Origin: Micromonospora zamorensis
GTDB taxonomy: Bacteria; Actinomycetota; Actinomycetes; Mycobacteriales; Micromonosporaceae
Assembly: GCF_900090275.1 (NCBI RefSeq)
Contig: NZ_LT607755.1
Coordinates: 1,178,001-1,242,000, forward strand
Direction: 5' to 3'
DNA length: 64,000 bases
Position numbers and translations under genes: made by a program
Notes under the pieces: generated by a model
Database searches by the model: none
The model's input: the letters and a program-made list of their open reading frames with translations, nothing else
Told to the model about the DNA's origin: nothing
Shown: in pieces, positions 51,558-60,549 of the stretch
How the letters are laid out: each line of letters opens with the position of its first letter
Numbering within the stretch: the first letter of the stretch is position 1

Positions 51558-52328
51558 TCAGCGTTGAAGACGTACCGGCTTGCCCGAGCCGCTGCGGCGG
51601 ACCAGCCAGGCCTCGGTGATGTGGGTGAACATCGCCTGGGCGGCGCCCTCGGAGTCGTGGGCGGCGATGCGCTCGTAGATGCGTCGGTGGCCCTTGTTGG
51701 ATGCCACGCACAGCGAGCGTTCGGTGCGGCCCATGTAGCGGGCGGTGTTGATGACCTGGCTCTCCAGTGCCCGCACGACGCCGCGGGCGATGCGGTTCCC
51801 GGATGCCTGCATGATCGTGTCGTGGAAGGCCCGGTCATGGTCGTGGTACGTGACGTGGTCGTCGACGAGCTCGTCCATCCGGTCCACCATGGCGCGCAGC
51901 CGGTCGACGGTCTCGGCGTCGGCGAGGCGGGCGGCGACGTTCGCCATGTCGGACTCCAGCACCCGCCGGGTGACGACGAGGTCGTCGAGAATGGCGAGGC
52001 TGTCGTCCTCGGCGATGGTGGCCGCGAGGACGAGCTCGTCGAGCATGTCCCAGTGTGACGGTGGGGTGACCATGGTGCCGGCACCCTGGCGGACCTGCAC
52101 CAACCCCTTCTCCTGAAGGATCTTGACGGCTTCCCGGACGACGGTCCGGCTCACGGAGAAGGTGTCGCAGAGGACCGGTTCGGGTGGCAGGGACGTCCCG
52201 GACGGGTGGACGCCACGCACGATGCGCTGCACGAGTTCGGCGGTGACCGCCCTGGCGAGGTTGGTCGGTCGACGCACCCACTCCGGGGTCCCCGGATTGT
52301 TCAGGGCTGTCTCCTGCGCTGGCGTCAT
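51558..52328 (-). CDS. FadR-type GntR family regulator
   Basis: A 256-residue regulator. The winged helix has SGTSLPPEPVLCDTFSVSRT and VVREAVKILQEKGLVQVRQG. The all-helical FCD domain has DLVVTRRVLESDMANVAARL and a HDHDRAFHDTIMQASGN metal/ligand motif. GGAGGGGG precedes the ATG. It is divergent from the sugar-oxidation operon, and an operator lies at both promoters, so it is likely the local repressor responding to a sugar acid. Confidence 0.93.
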   Translation of the reverse strand: MTPAQETALNNPGTPEWVRRPTNLARAVTAELVQRIVRGVHPSGTSLPPEPVLCDTFSVSRTVVREAVKILQEKGLVQVRQGAGTMVTPPSHWDMLDELVLAATIAEDDSLAILDDLVVTRRVLESDMANVAARLADAETVDRLRAMVDRMDELVDDHVTYHDHDRAFHDTIMQASGNRIARGVVRALESQVINTARYMGRTERSLCVASNKGHRRIYERIAAHDSEGAAQAMFTHITEAWLVRRSGSGKPVRLQR

Positions 52329-52369
52329 GTCCCCCTCCGAATGGCTCGCCGTGGCACGACGTCGACATC

Positions 52370-52414
52370 AGTCTACGGCCGACTATTGACGTCACACGTC
52401 ATACGAGTTACTTT
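52370..52414. promoter_or_regulatory. Divergent promoters with a GntR operator
   Basis: Plus strand: TTGACG (52386-52391), N17, TACTTT (52409-52414), driving the importer operon. The inverted repeat TGACGTCACACGTCA (52387-52401) overlaps its -35 and spacer. On the minus strand TAGACT (52375-52370) is a likely -10 for the GntR gene, with the same repeat near its -35. Confidence 0.7.
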
Positions 52415-52475
52415 CCGATCAACAATGGCATGGCGGCCCGTCCGCCGGCCACCCCACGTTCAGAGGTGACAACTG

Positions 52476-53741
52476 ATGAGACAGCGCTCAATGTGGTCGG
52501 CCGTCCTCGTTGTGGGACTGGCCTTGGCCGGCTGTGGCAGTGCCAGCGATTCGGGCAAGTCCAGCGGCGGTTCGGACGACAAGTTGGTGGTGTGGGACTG
52601 GAAGTCCGGCGAGCCGTTCGCGAAGTCGTACCTGGACAAGGCGAAGGCCGACTTCAAGAAGAAGCACGCCAACGTCACTGTCGAGTTCGTCGCGCAGCCC
52701 TTCGACCAGTACTACACGCTGCTCGGTGCGGCCATCCAGTCCGGCAAGGGCCCGGACGTCATGCTGTTCAACGGCGGTGGCCAGATCCGCGACCGGGTGG
52801 ACGCGCTGGTGCCGCTCGACGACTACGTGGCCGAGGACAAGCAGCGGTTGGCCGGCTGGGAGGCGTTCGCCAAGGACGGCAAGACCTACGCCGCACCGGT
52901 GACGCTGCAGGGTTACCCCATCTACTACAACAAGGCGGTCTACCAGAAGGCGAACCTCGACCCGGCGAGCCCGGCCACCACGTGGGACAAGTTCGTCGCC
53001 GACTGCGCCGCCATCGCCAAGGCCGGCTCCAAGTGCTTCGCCCTCGGCAACAAGGAGGGCGTCGGCATCCAGTTCTGGCTCTCCAGCATGGGCTCGACCA
53101 CCCTCACCGCCGCGGAGTACGACGCCTGGATCACCGGCAAGCGCGACTGGAACTCGGCAAACGTCAAGCGGGTCTTCCAACTCTGGAAGGAGACCGGTGA
53201 GAAGAAGATGAACAGCGACGGGGCCAACTCGACCGCCATGTTCAACGACTCCTTCGCACTCTTCCAGTCCGGCAAGGCCGCGCACGTCATGGGCCTGATG
53301 TCGGACGTGGGGCACTGGCAGGACTTCAACGAGTTCCTCACCCCGGAGAAGCTCGGCGTCATGAAGGCCCCGGTCGTCACCGCCGGCACCACCCCGAGCC
53401 TCCCGTACGACGGTGGCATCGGCTACGCGGTCGCCAAGTGGACGAAGGACCCGAAGGTGGCCGCCGACCTGGTGCGCTCCCTGAGTTCGGCCGACGCGCT
53501 GAAGGCGTTCTACGCCGACGCCGGCGCGATCGCCGCCGACACCACCATCGACGTGTCGCAGGGCGGGCCGGCGGTCTCCACGATCGTCAACGAGCTGAAG
53601 AGTGGCAAGCCCGCGCTGCACGTCGCGCTCTCCTCGAAGACGCTCGACCTGATGGGCCGCCTCTCCCAGCAACTGCTCAGCGGTTCGATCACCGTCGACG
53701 AGGTGGTGAAGCAGTTGGCCGCTTCCGACCAGGCGGGCTGA
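52476..53741 (+). CDS. Extracellular sugar-binding lipoprotein
   Basis: A 421-residue solute-binding protein with a lipobox LAGC at about residues 17-20. Further features are DKLVVWDWKSGEPFAKSYLD, GKGPDVMLFNGGGQIRDRVD and YPIYYNKAVYQKANLDP. It starts the eight-gene operon and is followed 4 bases later by the first permease. It delivers an unknown sugar or sugar acid to the channel. Confidence 0.93.
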   Translation: MRQRSMWSAVLVVGLALAGCGSASDSGKSSGGSDDKLVVWDWKSGEPFAKSYLDKAKADFKKKHANVTVEFVAQPFDQYYTLLGAAIQSGKGPDVMLFNGGGQIRDRVDALVPLDDYVAEDKQRLAGWEAFAKDGKTYAAPVTLQGYPIYYNKAVYQKANLDPASPATTWDKFVADCAAIAKAGSKCFALGNKEGVGIQFWLSSMGSTTLTAAEYDAWITGKRDWNSANVKRVFQLWKETGEKKMNSDGANSTAMFNDSFALFQSGKAAHVMGLMSDVGHWQDFNEFLTPEKLGVMKAPVVTAGTTPSLPYDGGIGYAVAKWTKDPKVAADLVRSLSSADALKAFYADAGAIAADTTIDVSQGGPAVSTIVNELKSGKPALHVALSSKTLDLMGRLSQQLLSGSITVDEVVKQLAASDQAG

Positions 53742-53745
53742 CCTC

Positions 53746-54726
53746 GTGCCAATCGGAAACACGCAACCGTCGGTCCGTCTGGCTCCGGCCGGACGGGCCG
53801 GCGGGGCGGCGGGCACCCCCGCCGCGCACCGGGGTGGCGTACGCCCCCGTCCCGACCGGGGCGGGCTGCGCGCGGAACGCTTCGCCCCCTACATCCTGGT
53901 CGCCCCAGCCGTCCTGATCATCGTGCTGCTGCGGCTCTACCCGCTGATCCTCGGGGTCAACTTCTCCTTCACCGGCGACGGTGCGCAGAACGGGACGGCC
54001 GTCGGTTTCGGCAACTATCGGGAGCTCTTCGCCGACCCGCTGTTCCAGACCGCGCTGAAGAACGTCGGGCTGCTGGTGCTGCTGCTGCCGGTGGCGGTGG
54101 CGATCCCCGGTCTGCTCGCGACGTTCATCTACCTGCGGGTGCCCGGTCACCGCTTCTACCGCAGCGTCTACTTCTTTCCCGCGGTGCTCTCACCGGTCAT
54201 CGTCGGTGCGATCTTCAACCTGCTGCTCGCCTTCGACGGCCCCCTCAACGCCGTCCTCTCCTCGGTCGGTGTCGATCCGATCGACTGGCTCGGTGACCCG
54301 GGCATCGCGATGTTCATGGTGGTCGGCGTGCACATCTGGGCCACCTTCGGCATGGCCCTGGTGGTGTTTCTCGCCGGGTTCGCCACGCTGGACCCCGCGC
54401 TGCTGGACGCCGCCCGCGTGGACGGGGCGTCGCTGCGCCAGGTGGTCTGGCACGTGATCGTCCCGAGCCTCTCGCGCACCATCCAGTTCGTCTTCGTGAC
54501 CACGATGATCGGGATGCTGACCTCGATGTTCGGGCTGCTCTACGTCATGACCAGCGGCGGGCCGGAGGGGTCGACGTACCTGCCGGAGTTCTACATCTGG
54601 AAGCAGCAGGGCCAGATGAACCGTCCCGCTCTCGCGTCGGCCGCGTCGACGATCCTCTTCATGATCATGCTCGTGGTGGGGCTGTTGCAGATCAAGCTGC
54701 TCGAACGATCCGGAAAGGAGGATTGA
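53746..54726 (+). CDS. Carbohydrate ABC transporter permease (MalF type)
   Basis: A 326-residue permease. The N-terminal 45 residues are alanine/glycine/proline rich and cytoplasmic. Six membrane helices follow, and the EAA-type loop is LDPALLDAARVDGASLRQVV. GTG start at 53746. The stop overlaps the next start as TGATG. Confidence 0.93.
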   Translation: MPIGNTQPSVRLAPAGRAGGAAGTPAAHRGGVRPRPDRGGLRAERFAPYILVAPAVLIIVLLRLYPLILGVNFSFTGDGAQNGTAVGFGNYRELFADPLFQTALKNVGLLVLLLPVAVAIPGLLATFIYLRVPGHRFYRSVYFFPAVLSPVIVGAIFNLLLAFDGPLNAVLSSVGVDPIDWLGDPGIAMFMVVGVHIWATFGMALVVFLAGFATLDPALLDAARVDGASLRQVVWHVIVPSLSRTIQFVFVTTMIGMLTSMFGLLYVMTSGGPEGSTYLPEFYIWKQQGQMNRPALASAASTILFMIMLVVGLLQIKLLERSGKED

Positions 54727-55553
54727 TGTCTCGCCTCCGCCTGGGCTGGTGGCTGATCGCCATCCCCATGTCGTTGCTCGCCCTGGCGACGATCTACCCC
54801 CTGCTGTTCACCGCCAACGTCGCGATGAAGACGCGCCGTGACTACATCCTCGACCGGTTCTCCCTGACCGACGCTCTGCGTTGGGAGAACATCAGCACGG
54901 CGTGGAACAGCGTCGGGATGGGCCGCTACTTCGTCAACTCGCTGTTCGTGGTGACGGCGTCGGTGCTCCTGCTGCTGCTGCTCGGGTCGATGGCCGGCTT
55001 CGCCCTGAGCCAGTTGCGGTTCCGTGGCTCGTCGGCGTTGTTCCTGGGCTGCCTCGCGGGGCTCTTCATCCCGTTCCAGGTGATCATGGTGCCGCTCGCC
55101 CGGATCATGGCCGACACCGCGCTCATCGACACGTACCCGGGCCTGATCCTGGTCTACGTGGCCCAGTTCCTGCCCTTCACCGTCTTCCTGATGACGAGCT
55201 ACTACAAGGGCATCCCGTCGGAGATCGTCGACGCGGCCCGCATCGACGGCAACACCGTGTACGGCGTGTACCGCCGGATCATGCTGCCCCTGGGCACCCC
55301 GGCGCTGCTGTCGGTCGGCATCCTCAACGCCCTGTTCTGCTGGAACGACGTCCTCATGGCACTGGTGATGATGCCGTCGGCCGAACACCGGACGCTGATG
55401 ATCGGGGTGACCTCGCTGCGCGGGCAGTACTCCGACAACATCCCCACCTTCGCCTCCGGGGTGCTGATCGCCGCGATACCCGTCCTGTTGGTCTACCTGT
55501 TCCTCCAGCGCCAAATTGCCGACGGTGTAGCCGCCGGTTCCACGAAGGGTTGA
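54726..55553 (+). CDS. Carbohydrate ABC transporter permease (MalG type)
   Basis: A 275-residue permease with six membrane helices and the EAA loop GIPSEIVDAARIDGNTVYGV. The ATG at 54726 shares one base with the upstream stop, and the ribosome site AAAGGAGG is strong. No ATP-binding subunit follows. Confidence 0.93.
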   Translation: MSRLRLGWWLIAIPMSLLALATIYPLLFTANVAMKTRRDYILDRFSLTDALRWENISTAWNSVGMGRYFVNSLFVVTASVLLLLLLGSMAGFALSQLRFRGSSALFLGCLAGLFIPFQVIMVPLARIMADTALIDTYPGLILVYVAQFLPFTVFLMTSYYKGIPSEIVDAARIDGNTVYGVYRRIMLPLGTPALLSVGILNALFCWNDVLMALVMMPSAEHRTLMIGVTSLRGQYSDNIPTFASGVLIAAIPVLLVYLFLQRQIADGVAAGSTKG

Positions 55554-55554
55554 C

Positions 55555-56778
55555 ATGCGCATCACGGGATATCGGACGCTCACCACGGTCCAGGAATGGA
55601 GGCGGCCGGTCGGCGATGCCAACGGCATCTTCGCCGACGGGGTGGTCCCGGTCTCGATCGTCGTCGTCGACACCGACGAGGGCATCTCGGGCGTCGGCCT
55701 CGGGCCGCACGTCGAGATCGAGCGGGTCTTCGCCGCCATCGAGGGCGAGGACCCGCGCGCGGTGACGACCCTCTACGACCGCATGTTGCGGCACACGTTC
55801 AAGGCGGGCCACGCGGGCCCGGTGTTCGGCACCATCGGCGCTCTCGACACCGCACTCTGGGACATCAAGGCGCAGGCCGCCGGTGAGCCGTTGTGGCGGC
55901 TGCTGGGCGGACGTGACCGGCGCGTTCCCGCCTACGCGTCCGGCCTGGACATCGGGCTGACCGACGACGAGCTCGTCTCCGAGTACGAGGTCTACGCCAG
56001 CCACGGCCTGCGGGCCGCCAAGCTCAAGGGTGGCCTCGACATCGAGCGCGACCGGCACCGGCTCTGCCTGGTCCGGGACGTCCTGACCGAGGCCGGCCAC
56101 GGCCGGCGGCCGGGTCTGATGCTCGACGTGAACGAGGCATGGACCCGCAAACAGGCCGTTCGGCACGTCTGCGAACTCGAACGCAGCCTGGACCTCATCT
56201 GGATCGAGGAGCCCGTCCGACGCTGGGACGCCGAGGGCAACGCCGCGGTGAGCAGAGGAGTGCGCGCGTCGGTCGCCACCGGGGAAAACCTCACCGGGCT
56301 CGAACAGTACCGCCCGCTGATCGCCGCCGGCGCGGTCGACGTCGTCCAGATGGCCGCCGTCTGGGGAGTCACCCACTTCCTGCGGGCGTCCGCCCTGGCA
56401 CACGCCCACGACCTGCCGGTCAGCCCGATCGGCAACAGCCCGATCGGGCTGCTGCACGCCGCGACCTCGGTGCCGAACCATCTGACCAGCGAGCTGCAGG
56501 ACCTGCACCGACCGGTCGGGGTCTTCATCGACCTGCACGTCGAGGACGGTGCCTTCGTCCTCGGCGACTCACCCGGGCTGGGTGTCCGGGTCGACGAGGA
56601 GCTGATCCGGGCCGCCAACCGCCGCCCGCAGCCCCAGACGGCCGACAGCCCCAACGTCCGGCCGGAGCGCGCCGGCCGTCGGCTGCTGGCCGGGGTCGAC
56701 GGCATCGTCCCCGGCCGCCAGGTGCCCGTCGTGTCGCTGAACTCGCACAACGACGTGGCACCCACCGCGCGGCACTGA
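55555..56778 (+). CDS. Enolase-superfamily (mandelate racemase-like) sugar-acid dehydratase
   Basis: A 407-residue enzyme. The active site has the KxK pair Lys156/Lys158 (LRAAKLKGGLD) and metal ligands Asp191 (LMLDVNEAW), Glu218 (WIEEPV) and Glu244 (ATGENLTG). Asp262 (VDVVQ) is at the usual dyad position, but the matching region reads SPIGNSPIG where a histidine would be expected, so the chemistry may be unusual. Dehydration of an aldonate to a 2-keto-3-deoxy acid is the likely role from context. It starts one base after the permease stop. Confidence 0.82.
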   Translation: MRITGYRTLTTVQEWRRPVGDANGIFADGVVPVSIVVVDTDEGISGVGLGPHVEIERVFAAIEGEDPRAVTTLYDRMLRHTFKAGHAGPVFGTIGALDTALWDIKAQAAGEPLWRLLGGRDRRVPAYASGLDIGLTDDELVSEYEVYASHGLRAAKLKGGLDIERDRHRLCLVRDVLTEAGHGRRPGLMLDVNEAWTRKQAVRHVCELERSLDLIWIEEPVRRWDAEGNAAVSRGVRASVATGENLTGLEQYRPLIAAGAVDVVQMAAVWGVTHFLRASALAHAHDLPVSPIGNSPIGLLHAATSVPNHLTSELQDLHRPVGVFIDLHVEDGAFVLGDSPGLGVRVDEELIRAANRRPQPQTADSPNVRPERAGRRLLAGVDGIVPGRQVPVVSLNSHNDVAPTARH

Positions 56779-56804
56779 GCTGACCACCACATCAAAGGGA
56801 ACGT

Positions 56805-56830
56805 GGGTGCACCGCCACGGCGGTGCACCC
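56805..56830 (+). other. Intra-operon hairpin
   Basis: A perfect inverted repeat GGGTGCACCGCC / GGCGGTGCACCC with a 2-base centre lies in the 105-base gap between the dehydratase and dehydrogenase genes. It may stabilise the upstream mRNA or act as a partial terminator separating importer and catabolic genes. Confidence 0.6.
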
Positions 56831-56883
56831 ATGACCATGCCGGTCGGCACGACCGACGTACCGACCGTCGAGACGGAGGATCG

Positions 56884-57909
56884 ATGAAGGCAGTCGTCTA
56901 CCGGGGGGCGCGTCACCTCGGAATCGAAGAACGCGAACCGGTGCCACCCGGTCGCGGCCAGGTGCGGATCGAGGTGGCCTACACCGGAATCTGCGGCACG
57001 GACCTGCACATCTACCACGGGGACATGGACGCCCGGGTCGGTGACTCCGCGATCATCGGCCACGAGATGTCCGGGCGGATCGCGGCCCTCGGCGAGGACG
57101 TCGACGGCTGGAGCGTCGGCCAGGCCGTCACCGTGATGCCGACCCAGCCGTGCGGGCAGTGCGCCGCCTGCGAGCGCGGCAACTCCCACGTCTGCCACGC
57201 CATGAACTTCCTCGGTATCGACTCACCGGGCGCCATGCAGTCCTCCTGGAACGTGCCGGTGGAGCTGGTCCTGCCGCTGCCCGAGGAGTTGCCGCTCGAC
57301 CACGCGGCGCTCGTCGAACCGGTCGCGGTCGCCGTGCACGATGTCCGACGGGGGAACGTGACCGCCGACGACCAGGTGGTCGTGGTCGGCGGTGGGCCGG
57401 TAGGTGTCCTCATCGCCACCGTCGCGCAGAGCCGCGGCGCACGGGTGCTCCTCGTCGAGCCGGACCCGTTCCGCCGCGAGGTGGCGGGCGGGATCGGGAT
57501 CGAGGCCGTCGACCCGGGATCGACAGATGTCGTGGCACTGGTCAACGACCGCACCGACGGCGCGGGCGCCGACATCGCCTTCGAGGTGTCCGGCTCCGCG
57601 GCCGGCGTCACCACGGCGGTCGACGTCCTCACCACCCGGGGTCGGCTGGTGATGGTGGCGATCCACCCCAAGCCGCGCGAGGTGAACCTGCACCGGTTCT
57701 TCTGGCGCGAGCTGGAACTCCTGGGTGCCCGGCTGTACCAGCGCGACGACATGGTGGAGGCGATCCGGTTGGTCGCCTCGGGCGCGATCCCGGCGCGACA
57801 GCTCATCTCCCGCGTCGAACCGGTCCAGGCGGCCGCCGATGCCTTCACGGCCCTGGAAGGTGGCGGCGTCATGAAGGTGTTGCTCGACCTGCGGGAGGGC
57901 ACCCAGTGA
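56884..57909 (+). CDS. Zinc-binding alcohol dehydrogenase
   Basis: A 341-residue medium-chain dehydrogenase. The catalytic zinc region is TGICGTDLHIYHG and GHEMSG, and the structural zinc site CGQCAACERGNSHVC (four Cys). The Rossmann loop is VVVVGGGPVGVLIATVAQSR. GGAGG lies before the ATG at 56884. The stop overlaps the next start (GTGA). It probably oxidises a sugar or sugar-acid alcohol, of the sorbitol/threonine dehydrogenase type. Confidence 0.92.
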   Translation: MKAVVYRGARHLGIEEREPVPPGRGQVRIEVAYTGICGTDLHIYHGDMDARVGDSAIIGHEMSGRIAALGEDVDGWSVGQAVTVMPTQPCGQCAACERGNSHVCHAMNFLGIDSPGAMQSSWNVPVELVLPLPEELPLDHAALVEPVAVAVHDVRRGNVTADDQVVVVGGGPVGVLIATVAQSRGARVLLVEPDPFRREVAGGIGIEAVDPGSTDVVALVNDRTDGAGADIAFEVSGSAAGVTTAVDVLTTRGRLVMVAIHPKPREVNLHRFFWRELELLGARLYQRDDMVEAIRLVASGAIPARQLISRVEPVQAAADAFTALEGGGVMKVLLDLREGTQ

Positions 57910-58667
57910 CCGCCCTGTTCGACCTGTCCGGACGGACCGCCGTCGTGACCGGGGCGCGGCGCGGTATCGGCCTCGCCATGGCCGAGGCCCTGGCCCTGGC
58001 CGGTGCCGACATCGTCGGGGTCTCCGCCCAGCTCGAAGCGACCGGCAGCGAGGTGGAACGCCGGGTGCGGGCCGCAGGCCGCGGGTTCACCGCGCTGCGG
58101 GCCGACCTCGGCGACCGCGCGGCCGTGCACCGGCTGGCCCGGGACATCACCGCTCTCGGGCCGATCGACATCCTGGTGAACAACGGCGGCACGATCGCCC
58201 GTACTCCGGCCGCGGAGCACCCGGACGAGATGTGGGACCACGTGATCGAGGTGAACCTCAGCAGCCAGTTCGTCCTGAGCCGGGAGATCGGCCGGACGAT
58301 GGTCGAGCGGGGCCGAGGGAAGATCATCTTCACGGCGTCGCTGCTGAGTTTCCAGGGTGGCATCACGGTCCCCGGCTACGCCGCGTCCAAGTCGGGGGTG
58401 GCCGGTCTGACCAAGGCGTTGGCGAACGAGTGGGCGGCCCACGGGGTGAACGTCAACGCCATCGCCCCCGGCTACATCGCTACCGACAACACCCAGGCGC
58501 TGCGCGACGACCCCGACCGTGCCCCGGCGATCCTCACCCGGATCCCGGCGGGTCGGTGGGGCCGGGCCGACGACCTCGGTGGCGCCGCGGTCTTCCTGGC
58601 GTCGGCGGCATCCGACTACGTCAACGGAATCGTCCTGCCCGTCGACGGCGGCTGGCTGGGCCGATGA
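57906..58667 (+). CDS. Short-chain dehydrogenase/reductase (2-keto-3-deoxy acid dehydrogenase-like)
   Basis: A 253-residue classical SDR: TAVVTGARRGIGLAMAEALA (NAD loop), VNNGG, catalytic Ser in FTASLLSF, Tyr-x3-Lys in GYAASKSGVAGL and a VLPVDGGW C-terminus. It resembles KduD-type enzymes acting on deoxy keto sugar acids. GTG start in a GTGA overlap with the dehydrogenase; its stop overlaps the next gene (ATGA). Confidence 0.92.
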   Translation: MTALFDLSGRTAVVTGARRGIGLAMAEALALAGADIVGVSAQLEATGSEVERRVRAAGRGFTALRADLGDRAAVHRLARDITALGPIDILVNNGGTIARTPAAEHPDEMWDHVIEVNLSSQFVLSREIGRTMVERGRGKIIFTASLLSFQGGITVPGYAASKSGVAGLTKALANEWAAHGVNVNAIAPGYIATDNTQALRDDPDRAPAILTRIPAGRWGRADDLGGAAVFLASAASDYVNGIVLPVDGGWLGR

Positions 58668-59542
58668 CGGGCGCAGAGGTGCCCGGACGAGCCGGGATCG
58701 TCGACGCGCACCACCACCTCTGGGTCCGCGCACGGCACCCCCAACCGTGGATCGACCCGGTGACCATGGCGGCCATCGACGCCGACTTCGAACCCGCGGG
58801 TCTCGCGCCGGTGGCCCGGGCCGCCGGGGTCACCGCGACCGTGGTGGTGCAGTCCATCGCCTCGGAGGCGGAGACGGTGGACCTGCTGGCCGTCGCGGCC
58901 GGGGACGCCCTCGTCCGTGGTGTCGTGGGCTGGGTGGACCTGACCGCCGACGACGTCGTCCAGCGCCTCGGACGCCTGCGGGCCGCACCGGGCGGGGAAC
59001 GCCTCGTCGGCATCCGCCACCTCGTGCAGAGCGAGACCGACCCGGCGTACCTGGACCGCCCGGACGTCCGCCGGGGGATCGCGGCGGTCGGCGCGGCCGG
59101 CCTGGTCTTCGACCTGCTGGTCCGCCAACACCAGCTGCCCATGGCCGCACGCCTGGCGCACGACCTGCCGGAGGTGCGCTTCGTGCTCGACCATCTGGGC
59201 AAGCCCGCGTTGGGCCGTCCGGAGATGACCGAGTGGACTCGCGGTCTGCGGGCGTTGGCGGCCTCGCCCAACACGACGGCGAAGCTCTCCGGTCTGGTGA
59301 CGGAGGTGGAGCGGTCGCCGTGGACGACGGAAGATCTCCGACCGGCCGTCGAGGGCGCGCTCGACACGTTCGGACCGGACCGACTGATGTACGGCTCGGA
59401 CTGGCCGGTCTGCCTGCTCGCCAGCTCGTACCCGCGATGGGTCGAGGCGCTGGCGGAGTTGCTGGGCGACCACGACGAGGCCGACCAGGCGCTGCTCTGG
59501 GGGGACACGGCGCGGCGCGTCTATCGGTTGGAGGCGTCGTGA
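58664..59542 (+). CDS. Amidohydrolase-fold lactonase (L-fuconolactonase-like)
   Basis: A 292-residue TIM-barrel metallohydrolase: IVDAHHHLWVRARHPQPWID (metal His), LVGIRHLVQ, VRFVLDHLGKPALG and LMYGSDWPVCLLAS (Asp), the typical sugar-lactonase set. It should hydrolyse the aldonolactone made by the aldo/keto reductase downstream. ATGA overlap with the SDR and GTGA overlap with the reductase. Confidence 0.9.
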   Translation: MTGAEVPGRAGIVDAHHHLWVRARHPQPWIDPVTMAAIDADFEPAGLAPVARAAGVTATVVVQSIASEAETVDLLAVAAGDALVRGVVGWVDLTADDVVQRLGRLRAAPGGERLVGIRHLVQSETDPAYLDRPDVRRGIAAVGAAGLVFDLLVRQHQLPMAARLAHDLPEVRFVLDHLGKPALGRPEMTEWTRGLRALAASPNTTAKLSGLVTEVERSPWTTEDLRPAVEGALDTFGPDRLMYGSDWPVCLLASSYPRWVEALAELLGDHDEADQALLWGDTARRVYRLEAS

Positions 59543-60519
59543 GGGTGCGAGCACTGCCGCGTCGCCCGAAGGTGCGTCTCACCGAGCTGGGCTTCGGTGC
59601 GGCCCAGGGTGGCAACCTGTACCGGGCCACGACGGACGAGGAGTTCGCGTCGGCAGTCGACACCGCGTGGGAGGCGGGCGTCCGGTACTACGACACCGCG
59701 CCGCACTACGGGCTCGGTCTGTCCGAGCGCCGACTCGGCGCCGCGTTGCGGCACCGCCCGCGCGACGAGTACGTCGTGTCGACGAAGGTTGGGCGACTGC
59801 TGGTGCCGTCGCCGCAGGACGCCCACCTGCGGGACTCCGACGGGTTCGATGTCCCCGCGAGCCACCGGCGGGTGTGGGATTTCAGCCGCGACGGCGTCCT
59901 TCGCTCGATCGAGGCCAGCCTGGATCGCACCGGGCTGGACCGGATCGACATCGTCTACCTCCACGACCCGGACGACCACTGGGAGTGGGCCGCCAGTGAA
60001 GCCGTGCCGGCCCTGGTCGAGCTGCGTGACCAGGGCGTGGTGGGTGCCATCGGCGCTGGCATGAACCAGTCGGAGATGCTGGCCCGGTTCGTGCGGGAAG
60101 CCGACGTCGACGTGATGATGTGCGCCGGGCGGTACACCCTGCTGGAGCAGGGCGCGGCCGATGACCTGCTGCCCGCCGCCCAGAGTCGCGGGGTGGGCGT
60201 GGTCATCGCGGGTGTCTACAACTCGGGGCTGCTGTCGCGGGACCGGCCGCCGGCTGACGCGGTCTACAACTACCAGCAGGCCCCGGCAGAGTTGATCGAG
60301 CGGGCGCGGCGGATCGCGACGGTCTGCGAAACGTACGGCGTCACCCTGCCGCAGGCGGCACTGGCCTTCGTCCGCCGGCATCCGGCGGTGGTGTCAACGG
60401 TGGTCGGTGTGCGCAACACCTCCCAGGTCGCCGAGGCGGTGCGACGCTCGGAGGCCGTCGTGGCGGAGGAACTCTGGGACGCGTTGGCGGCGGCGGGGCT
60501 GCTCGCCACGGCGCACTAG
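59539..60519 (+). CDS. Aldo/keto reductase (L-fucose / D-threo-aldose 1-dehydrogenase-like)
   Basis: A 326-residue reductase. The tetrad is Asp and Tyr in YDTAPHYGLGLSERRLGAAL, Lys in YVVSTKVGRLL and His in IVYLHDPDDHWEWA. The YDTAPHYGLGLSE and STKVGRLL segments are characteristic of the aldose 1-dehydrogenase subgroup that oxidises L-fucose to its lactone. It is the last gene of the operon, followed by a strong hairpin. Confidence 0.9.
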   Translation: MRVRALPRRPKVRLTELGFGAAQGGNLYRATTDEEFASAVDTAWEAGVRYYDTAPHYGLGLSERRLGAALRHRPRDEYVVSTKVGRLLVPSPQDAHLRDSDGFDVPASHRRVWDFSRDGVLRSIEASLDRTGLDRIDIVYLHDPDDHWEWAASEAVPALVELRDQGVVGAIGAGMNQSEMLARFVREADVDVMMCAGRYTLLEQGAADDLLPAAQSRGVGVVIAGVYNSGLLSRDRPPADAVYNYQQAPAELIERARRIATVCETYGVTLPQAALAFVRRHPAVVSTVVGVRNTSQVAEAVRRSEAVVAEELWDALAAAGLLATAH

Positions 60520-60549
60520 GGCGACGCTCTCCCTCTCAGCCTGACGACG

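Noticed and set aside
51536..52084. Second minus-strand frame within the GntR gene
   Set aside because: Serine/threonine-rich frame shift of the regulator gene; the GntR frame has intact HTH and FCD motifs.
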